A DNA stretch of 6,660 nucleotides from positions 1 through 6,660 of the forward strand of contig JAGLIP010000045.1 in assembly GCA_023142905.1 (NCBI GenBank), read 5' to 3'. The position numbers were made by a program, and so were the translations under genes. This document shows positions 1 through 5,254 of the stretch, in pieces. How positions within the stretch are numbered: the stretch's first letter is position 1; each line of letters starts with the position of its first letter. The stretch comes from Candidatus Aenigmatarchaeota archaeon (lineage in GTDB: Archaea > EX4484-52 > B79-G9). A model generated the notes under the pieces. The model saw only the letters and a list, made by a program, of their open reading frames with translations, did no database searches and was not told where the DNA came from.

Positions 1-581
1 CAAGAATGTATCCTGAAACAGATGTGCCGCCAATTGAAATTGAAAACAGGCGGCTTTCAGCAATCAGGAAAAATCTTCCTGAAATGCTTGAGGATAAAGT
101 TTCAAGATTCAAAAAAGAGCTTGGATTGAATGCCGAAATTGCGGGTCAAATGGTATCATCCCATTATCTTCTGCTTTTTGAAAAGCTTTTATTATTTAAA
201 ATATCACCAAAAGACCTTGCTAATATTTTTGTCAATGTTGTTCCTGACTTAAAAAAGCGGGATAATGTTAAAGTATCTAAAATAACCGATTCCCAGTTTG
301 AAGAAGTTGTGTCCCTTTTATCTTCCGGCAAAATCATAAAGGACGCGGTTCCTTTGGTTCTAAAGGATGCCGCGTTGGGGGCAGATATAGGAAAAATAAT
401 AACCGAAAATAACCTGACCGCGGTATCTGAAAAAGAAGCGGGGAAAATCATAAATGAGATAATTTCAAAAGAGAAGACGCCGCATTTAAAAAGTGTTGTC
501 GGAAAGGCAATGGGCGCTCTTCGCGGACGGATTGAAAACAAAAAGATTTTTGAGATTGTTAATAAAGAGATTAAGGGATAA
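1..581 (+). CDS. gatE: Glu-tRNA(Gln) amidotransferase subunit E, C-terminal part (5' end outside window)
   Basis: GatE is the tRNA-binding/kinase subunit of the archaeal GatDE complex, which converts Glu-tRNA(Gln) to Gln-tRNA(Gln) in the cytoplasm. The frame is open to the left edge: the codon before the first ATG (position 6) is AGA, giving R-MYPETDVPP. This segment belongs to the middle of GatE, so that ATG is internal and the gene is truncated by the window. About 192 residues are visible, against roughly 600 or more for the whole protein. After the MYPETDVPP segment comes a helical part (about residues 15-85 from that Met), then a YqeY-like tail domain. The tail ends in the GKAMGALRGR stretch (about 166-175), the usual GatB/GatE ending that contacts tRNA. 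The catalytic core and AspRS-like insertion lie upstream and cannot be checked. GatB is the alternative, but it normally reads FPEPDLPP here. The stop is 2 bp from the end of the convergent methylthiotransferase gene. Confidence 0.9.
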   Translation, partial: RMYPETDVPPIEIENRRLSAIRKNLPEMLEDKVSRFKKELGLNAEIAGQMVSSHYLLLFEKLLLFKISPKDLANIFVNVVPDLKKRDNVKVSKITDSQFEEVVSLLSSGKIIKDAVPLVLKDAALGADIGKIITENNLTAVSEKEAGKIINEIISKEKTPHLKSVVGKAMGALRGRIENKKIFEIVNKEIKG

Positions 582-583
582 TT

Positions 584-1834
584 TCATTTACCCAACAGCT
601 TTCCGCCGTGGGTTCCGACAACATCTATGTTTGTTATATCTCCTAAGTTAGCCCGTTGGATATGTATGGGTACATAGGCGTAATTTCTTGCGATAAAACC
701 AGATTCTGTTTTTTCAGAAACAGTTACTGCCCCCCCCCATTTCGCCCATTTGTCATTTGATTTTTCCTGTAATTTGTCGGCAATTTGGCTCATCTCATCC
801 ACCCTGTTTTTTATTTTCCATGACGGCACATCGGTATCGCCTGCAGACGCGAAAGGCCTTTTTGTGTATTGGTGTATGTTTACAAAATCGGGCTTTACAT
901 CAGAAACAACAATTACTGTTTTTCCGAAATCCTCGTCAGTCTCTTCGGGAAATCCTACAAGAATATCTGTTGAAAATGTAATGTCTGGGTATTTTTTCCT
1001 GAATGCGGCTGCAATCATCTTGAATTCTTCATTAGTGTAGTTTCGTTTCATAGCATGAAGAATCCTGTTTGAGCCGGACTGAAGCGGAATTTCTAGGTGC
1101 CTGTATACCTTCGGATGATTAAATGCTAAAACCAAGTCATCCAATATCTTAAGGACGCTTGACGGGTTCATAACACTGAGCTTTATCTTAAAATCCCCAG
1201 GAACGCAGGTTATTTTCCGCAAAAGTGCCGGAAGCTTCATACCTATATCAAAACCATAAGCTGCCACATCCTGTGCTATTAAGTGTATCTCGCGGACATT
1301 ATTTCTTGCCGCTGTTTCTATTTCCCTTATTATCCTGTCAGGCTCATAGCTTACAAGGGTTCCTCTGGTAGTTCTATCCACACAAAAAGAACAATTGTCA
1401 AGACACCCTTCTGCAATTTGTACAAGGGCTATTGTCGGGTTTATTCTAAGCCGGTCTTTTCCTAGAAGCATATCCGGATTGTCTTTTAGTCGCTCGACTT
1501 TGTAATCTGCCATTTTTTCTATAATTTTTGCAACATTTGAAAATGAGTTTACACCCATAACTGATGCCTCGGGCATTGCATGCTCTATTTTTTCTTTTGC
1601 AATTTCTGCAAGGCATCCGGCAACCAGAACTTTTTTCCCTGTGTCTTTAAGCTCGCCCAATCGCTTAATGATTTTTTTCTCGGTTTTTCCTGTAAGCGCA
1701 CATGAATTGATAATAATTATATCGGCATCATCTTTTGATACCAGATTGTGGCCGTTTTTAACAAGTTCGCTTGCCATTATCTCAGTTGTATTCTTGCTTG
1801 TATCGCAGCCATAAGTCTCTAAAAAAACTTTCAT
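584..1834 (-). CDS. tRNA methylthiotransferase, archaeal/CDKAL1 (e-MtaB) type
   Basis: This 416-residue protein is a radical-SAM methylthiotransferase that most likely converts t6A to ms2t6A at position 37 of ANN-decoding tRNAs, using two SAM per reaction. Domains in order: N-terminal MTTase (UPF0004) domain about 1-110, with cluster ligands C10 (ETYGC), C45 (NSCAL) and C74 (AGCLA); radical SAM domain about 130-345, with CxxxCxxC at C144, C148 and C151; and a TRAM RNA-binding domain about 360-416 (GFIARNYAYVPI). All six cluster cysteines are present, so the enzyme looks intact. Length and the MKVFLETYGC start fit the archaeal family. Two motifs are slightly unusual: the first cysteine motif lacks the common N and D (S13, T16), and the residues after the radical SAM cluster read VDRTTRG. 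A G9 run on the coding strand (+ strand 730-738) lies at the TRAM boundary. No Shine-Dalgarno precedes the ATG, so the mRNA is probably leaderless. Whether the substrate is t6A or i6A-like is inferred from family type only. Confidence 0.9.
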   Translation of the reverse strand: MKVFLETYGCDTSKNTTEIMASELVKNGHNLVSKDDADIIIINSCALTGKTEKKIIKRLGELKDTGKKVLVAGCLAEIAKEKIEHAMPEASVMGVNSFSNVAKIIEKMADYKVERLKDNPDMLLGKDRLRINPTIALVQIAEGCLDNCSFCVDRTTRGTLVSYEPDRIIREIETAARNNVREIHLIAQDVAAYGFDIGMKLPALLRKITCVPGDFKIKLSVMNPSSVLKILDDLVLAFNHPKVYRHLEIPLQSGSNRILHAMKRNYTNEEFKMIAAAFRKKYPDITFSTDILVGFPEETDEDFGKTVIVVSDVKPDFVNIHQYTKRPFASAGDTDVPSWKIKNRVDEMSQIADKLQEKSNDKWAKWGGAVTVSEKTESGFIARNYAYVPIHIQRANLGDITNIDVVGTHGGKLLGK

Positions 1835-1887
1835 AAATCTTAATTGCTGATTAAACTTATTAAACTTAGAACAACTATTATTTTGTT
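1835..1887. promoter_or_regulatory. Divergent promoter region with shared TATA-like octamer
   Basis: This 53-bp gap separates the start codons of the methylthiotransferase (-) and the MscS channel (+). The octamer TTATTAAA at 1857-1864 reads TTTAATAA on the other strand. Its centre (about 1860.5) lies about 26.5 bp from the - strand start codon (first base 1834) and about 27.5 bp from the + strand start codon (1888). That is the usual TATA-to-start distance for archaeal leaderless promoters in both directions. Neither ATG has a Shine-Dalgarno motif, which agrees with leaderless transcripts. The assignment rests on spacing and composition only; AT-rich DNA makes such octamers common. Confidence 0.5.
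1851..1868. repeat. Perfect 9-bp tandem direct repeat TTAAACTTA x2
   Basis: Two adjacent identical copies of TTAAACTTA (1851-1859 and 1860-1868) sit in the middle of the divergent promoter and overlap the TATA-like octamer. The repeat itself is seen directly. It could be an operator half-site pair, a duplicated TATA/BRE element or chance in AT-rich DNA. Confidence 0.75.
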
Positions 1888-2949
1888 ATGAATATAACAG
1901 GCTATGTAATTGATGTCTTTAACATTGCGGCAAACTCGCAGTATCTATATGCGCTTTTTATGCTCGTAGCATTTGTAGTTGCGGCAAAAATAATATCTTT
2001 CATGTTTGCAAAAATCCTTCTAATCTATTCTTCAAAAACAAAAACCGATGTGGATGATAAGCTTGCAAATGCACTTAAAAATCCGATATATTATGTTGTA
2101 ATCGCCGCAGGTATTTATTTTTCTGTTCAAAGCCTTGGAATAACAGGGGATGCAGCTCTCTATTTTGAAAGGACTATAAAAAGCATAATCACAGTCATTA
2201 TAGCTGTCGGGGTCTCCAGAGTTGCAATCATTTTTGTAGAATCTTTCGGAAAAGGCATTGCAAAAAAGACCAAAACAACGCTTGACGAGGAAATGCTGCC
2301 TTTGATAAAAAATCTGGTAAGATTACTTATAGTTACACTCGCAGTTCTGCAGATATTATCCGTATGGAGTATTGAAATAACACCAATCCTGGCATCTGCG
2401 GGGATTGCAGGGTTTGCTATTGCTTTTGCTGCAAAAGACACAATAGGCCATGTTTTTGGAGGTATGTCAATTTATGCGGACAGGACATTCAAGAAAGGCG
2501 ACAGGGTTGTTCTTCCGTCCGGCGAAACAGCGATTGTGTATGAAGTCGGTGTTCGCTCAACAAAGTTTAGGACATTCAATTCATCAACAATCATAATACC
2601 AAACTCTGAGATTGCAAATGCCAAAATAGAGAACTTAAGCTGGCCTCCGGGAAACAAAAAAGTAAAGATAACTGTTGGCGTTGATTATGATTCAGATATT
2701 GATAAAGTAAAAAAAGCTCTTCTTTTTGTTGCCAAAAAAGACAAGACTATTCTTAAGGATCCCGAGCCGACTATATATTTCATAGAAATGGGGGATTCTT
2801 CGCTAAATTTCCTACTTATCTGCCATGTTAAAAAGATTGAAGATGTATTCGATACAAAAGATGCGCTTAATACGGCAATCATAAAGAAGTTCAGAACTGA
2901 GAAAATAAATATCCCTTTTCCTACAAGAACGGTATATAATGTAAAATAA
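1888..2949 (+). CDS. MscS-family small-conductance mechanosensitive channel
   Basis: This 353-residue membrane protein should open under membrane tension and release solutes during hypo-osmotic shock, working as a homo-oligomer (heptamer in the characterised family). Hydrophobic segments are visible at about 18-46, 66-84, 96-118 and 140-160. The pore-lining MscS helix follows at about 165-195, rich in Gly and Ala (ASAGIAGFAIAFAAKDTIGH), and leads into GGMSIYADRTFKKGD. Next come the beta domain (about 196-255, with VYEVGVRSTKFRTF and the IIIPNSE segment) and the cytoplasmic alpha/beta domain (about 256-345). Five membrane segments instead of the three of E. coli MscS match the MscMJ-like archaeal members. 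No signs of truncation. The start has no Shine-Dalgarno and probably begins a leaderless mRNA from the divergent promoter. The amidohydrolase starts 17 bp downstream and is probably cotranscribed, without an obvious functional link. Confidence 0.93.
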   Translation: MNITGYVIDVFNIAANSQYLYALFMLVAFVVAAKIISFMFAKILLIYSSKTKTDVDDKLANALKNPIYYVVIAAGIYFSVQSLGITGDAALYFERTIKSIITVIIAVGVSRVAIIFVESFGKGIAKKTKTTLDEEMLPLIKNLVRLLIVTLAVLQILSVWSIEITPILASAGIAGFAIAFAAKDTIGHVFGGMSIYADRTFKKGDRVVLPSGETAIVYEVGVRSTKFRTFNSSTIIIPNSEIANAKIENLSWPPGNKKVKITVGVDYDSDIDKVKKALLFVAKKDKTILKDPEPTIYFIEMGDSSLNFLLICHVKKIEDVFDTKDALNTAIIKKFRTEKINIPFPTRTVYNVK

Positions 2950-2957
2950 CCACACAC

Positions 2958-2961
2958 GGTG
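2958..2961 (+). promoter_or_regulatory. Weak Shine-Dalgarno GGTG before the amidohydrolase
   Basis: GGTG lies 5 nt before the ATG at 2967, in the 17-bp gap after the MscS stop. It matches part of the archaeal anti-SD complement GGAGGTG. It supports the chosen start and translation from a shared mRNA. Confidence 0.5.
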
Positions 2962-2966
2962 CATAT

Positions 2967-4253
2967 ATGTCAATTCTTATCAAAAACACAACTGTGTTGA
3001 CACAGGACAAAAACCGCAGGATTCTTAAAAACACAGATGTTCTTGTTTCTGAGAATATTATTTCTAAAATCGGTAAATTTAATGAAAAAGCAGAATTTGT
3101 AATTGACGGCAGGGACAAGATTCTTATGCCTGGTTTTGTAAACACCCACACGCATGCAGCGATGTCTCTATTTAAAGGCTTTGGCGATGACATGGAATTA
3201 AATGAATGGCTTGAAAAAAAGATATGGCCTGCCGAGGCAAAACTCACGCCAGAATACACTTACTTTGGGTCACTTCTTTCAATTGCGGAGATGATAAAAA
3301 CAGGAACAACCGCATTCAATGACATGTATTTTTTCATGGAATCTGTTTCTGATGCTGCAAAAAAGGCATGTATGCGGGTAATTGTTTGCGATGCAGTAAT
3401 TGATTTTTTTGATGAAAAAAAAGCAGAAATAACAAAAAATAGAACACTTAAACTATTAACTTATGTAACTGGGTTAAATGATTCCCTGATTCGCGCAGCA
3501 ACAGGATCCCACGCAATATATACCTGCTCTCCTGAAAGCATTATATCACAAAAACGGATTGCAGACAAGAATAAAATTCTTATGCACATGCATGTCTCAG
3601 AAACACAAAAAGAGGTTAATGACTGCATCAAAAAAAATAAAATGCGGCCTGTTGAGTATCTTGAAAAACTTGGTGTTTTAGGTGAAAATGTCGTGTTTGC
3701 GCATGCATGCTATTTATCCAAAAAAGAGATTGACATTGTAAAAAAGCACAATGTAAAAATCGCCCACTGCCCTGTATCAAACATGAAGCTTGCAACCGGA
3801 GGGGTCATTGACTGGTCCTATATGCGAAGCAAGAATGTTTGCGTATCTTTAGCAACCGACGGCCATTCAAGCAACAACAATCTTGATATGTTTAAAGAGA
3901 TGAAAATGGCAGCACTTTTGCAAAAACATGCGAGAATGGATGCGACTGTGATGCCTGCACAAGATACGCTTGACATGGCGACTTTGGGCGGTGCGCAGGC
4001 TCTTGGAATAAACGCTGGCCGTATTGCTGTTGGCGCTCTTGCAGATATAATTCTTCTTGACAAAAAAGACATTTCTCTTGTTCCTCAAAATGATATTGTT
4101 TCGAATATCGTCTACAGCGCAAACGGGTCTTGTGTTGATACAACAATAATTAATGGCTCAATAGTGATGCAAAATAGGAAATTGACAACCCTTGACGAAG
4201 ACAAGATAAAAGAAAAATGTATTGACATTGCAATGACTTTATGTACGGATTAA
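2967..4253 (+). CDS. Amidohydrolase: SAH / 5'-deoxyadenosine / MTA deaminase (MtaD-DadD family)
   Basis: This 428-residue zinc-type amidohydrolase should deaminate the adenine ring of S-adenosylhomocysteine, 5'-deoxyadenosine or 5'-methylthioadenosine to the inosine form in the cytoplasm. Family landmarks are all present: metal ligands H61 and H63 (VNTHTHAAMS), H209 with catalytic E212 (HMHVSE), H246 (FAHACYL) and D298 (ATDGHSSNN). The family motif AHCPVSN is at about 266-272. The small N-terminal and C-terminal beta-sandwich parts flank the barrel (about 1-55 and 345-428). The order and spacing fit Thermotoga MtaD and the M. jannaschii 5'-deoxyadenosine deaminase. Substrate preference cannot be read from the sequence; guanine deaminase or chlorohydrolase are less likely relatives. 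It is 17 bp behind the MscS gene and is followed by a T-tract terminator. The kinase and SAH hydrolase-type genes downstream place it in SAM by-product recycling. Confidence 0.88.
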   Translation: MSILIKNTTVLTQDKNRRILKNTDVLVSENIISKIGKFNEKAEFVIDGRDKILMPGFVNTHTHAAMSLFKGFGDDMELNEWLEKKIWPAEAKLTPEYTYFGSLLSIAEMIKTGTTAFNDMYFFMESVSDAAKKACMRVIVCDAVIDFFDEKKAEITKNRTLKLLTYVTGLNDSLIRAATGSHAIYTCSPESIISQKRIADKNKILMHMHVSETQKEVNDCIKKNKMRPVEYLEKLGVLGENVVFAHACYLSKKEIDIVKKHNVKIAHCPVSNMKLATGGVIDWSYMRSKNVCVSLATDGHSSNNNLDMFKEMKMAALLQKHARMDATVMPAQDTLDMATLGGAQALGINAGRIAVGALADIILLDKKDISLVPQNDIVSNIVYSANGSCVDTTIINGSIVMQNRKLTTLDEDKIKEKCIDIAMTLCTD

Positions 4254-4258
4254 AATAT

Positions 4259-4285
4259 TCTTTTTTTAATATTTTTGTGTTTTTC
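4259..4285 (+). terminator. Archaeal T-tract terminator after the amidohydrolase
   Basis: Just after the TAA at 4251-4253, the + strand has three closely spaced T runs: seven T at 4261-4267, five at 4272-4276 and four at 4281-4284. There is no obvious stem-loop before them. Archaeal RNA polymerase terminates at such oligo-T stretches, so the MscS-amidohydrolase transcript probably ends here. Confidence 0.65.
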
Positions 4286-4287
4286 AG

Positions 4288-4302
4288 ACAAACATTAATA
4301 AT
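4288..4302 (+). promoter_or_regulatory. BRE/TATA-like promoter for the kinase-hydrolase operon
   Basis: A purine/A-rich ACAAAC (4288-4293), resembling a BRE, is followed by the TATA-like TTAATAAT (4295-4302). Its centre is about 25 bp before the ATG at 4323, so transcription would start at or next to the ATG and give a leaderless mRNA. No Shine-Dalgarno precedes this start, which agrees. The call rests on motif and spacing only. Confidence 0.5.
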
Positions 4303-4322
4303 GTTTTCTTTCGTTTAATGTT

Positions 4323-5240
4323 ATGATGAAAGACAAAGACATTGATTTGGTGGTTATAGGTTCCGTTGCCCTTGATTCTGTCAAGACTCCATTTGGAAAA
4401 AGCGATTATTCTCTTGGAGGGGCTGCAAGCTATGCATGTGTTGCTGCAAGCATGTTCTCAAGGCCAGGTATGGTGGGTATTGTAGGCTCAGATTTTCCAA
4501 AAGAGCATATTGATTTTTTCAAAACAAAGGGTATAGACCTTGAAGGTCTTGTAAACGCAGATGGAAAAACATTTCACTGGGGCGGGTACTACGAATACGA
4601 TATGAATCAGGCACATACGACAAACACCGAGCTTAATGTCTTTGCCGATTTCAAGCCACATTTGACAAAAAATTACAAAAAAACAAAATTCCTGTTTCTT
4701 GCAAACATTCTTCCGTCATTACAACTTAATGCATTAAAACAGATGGATGGATCTCCGTTTGTCGCGATGGACACAATGAACCTATGGATTGAGAACAACA
4801 AAGAAGAAGTGCTTGAAAACATGAAGCACATAGATCTTGTTCTTATAAATGATGCCGAGGCAAGGCAACTGTGCGAAACACCCAATCTTATCCTTGCGGC
4901 AAAAAGCATACTAAAGCTTGGTCCAAAGGCAGTCATAATAAAGAAAGGAGAGCATGGAGCTATGCTTTTTACAGACGGGGTTTATTTTTCAGCGCCGGCA
5001 TATCCTTTAGAGACTGTGCGCGACCCAACAGGTGCCGGGGATTCTTTTGCGGGGGGGATAATGGGCTATCTTGCAAAAACAAAAGACACAAGCATTGAAA
5101 ATATCAAGCGGGCGATAATATATGGAAGTGCCATTGCATCATTTAACGCGGAAGGGTTTGGTCTTCAAAATCTTAAAAAAATAACAATTGATGATATTGA
5201 AAAACGATACAAGGAGTTTGAGAATCTGGTAGATTTCTAA
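4323..5240 (+). CDS. PfkB/ribokinase-family kinase, probably a nucleoside kinase
   Basis: This 305-residue protein belongs to the PfkB (ribokinase-like) family, which phosphorylates a sugar or nucleoside hydroxyl with ATP. Visible landmarks are VIGSVALDSV near the N-terminus (about 11-20), the GG pair of motif 1 at G32-G33 (LGGAASY), the NxxE magnesium motif at N176-E179 (NDAE), and the C-terminal signature DPTGAGDSFAGG (234-245) with the anion-hole GAG and catalytic base D240. The usual Asn of motif 1 (as in ribokinase GGKGAN) is Tyr37 here, which I take as a subfamily trait because all catalytic motifs are intact. The start is ATGATG at 4323; either Met may be used. The gene overlaps the next reading frame by the stop codon and is tightly coupled to the SAH hydrolase-type gene, which points to adenosine or inosine as the substrate. 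That is context-based; a ribose or other sugar kinase cannot be excluded. A G7 run (5051-5057) follows the active-site motif. Confidence 0.85.
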   Translation: MMKDKDIDLVVIGSVALDSVKTPFGKSDYSLGGAASYACVAASMFSRPGMVGIVGSDFPKEHIDFFKTKGIDLEGLVNADGKTFHWGGYYEYDMNQAHTTNTELNVFADFKPHLTKNYKKTKFLFLANILPSLQLNALKQMDGSPFVAMDTMNLWIENNKEEVLENMKHIDLVLINDAEARQLCETPNLILAAKSILKLGPKAVIIKKGEHGAMLFTDGVYFSAPAYPLETVRDPTGAGDSFAGGIMGYLAKTKDTSIENIKRAIIYGSAIASFNAEGFGLQNLKKITIDDIEKRYKEFENLVDF

Positions 5241-5241
5241 T

Positions 5242-5247
5242 GAGGTG
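5242..5247 (+). promoter_or_regulatory. Strong Shine-Dalgarno GAGGTG that decides the hydrolase start
   Basis: GAGGTG matches the 3' end of archaeal 16S rRNA and lies 7 nt before the ATG at 5255. An upstream in-frame ATG at 5240 would place this motif inside its own coding sequence and has no ribosome site of its own. The start at 5255 is therefore preferred. Confidence 0.8.
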
Positions 5248-5254
5248 TTTTATA

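Noticed and set aside
164..541. A 125-codon antisense frame inside gatE
   Set aside because: It mirrors the conserved GatE tail, and its translation has no recognisable domain.
3818..4146. Several open antisense frames within the amidohydrolase gene
   Set aside because: They lie wholly inside a gene with clear family motifs, show low-complexity translations with no known motif, and have no promoter or ribosome site.
4254..4322. A small RNA gene or riboswitch (for example SAH-sensing) before the kinase gene
   Set aside because: The 69-bp gap is almost entirely T-rich terminator and promoter-like sequence, with no stable stem that I can see.
4318..4326. An ATG at 4318 before the kinase gene as a possible start
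   Set aside because: It is out of frame and meets TGA after one further codon.
5240..5254. Start of the AhcY-type gene at 5240
   Set aside because: It lacks its own ribosome site, and the GAGGTG motif fits the ATG at 5255; the extra MRCFI does not look like a family N-terminus.
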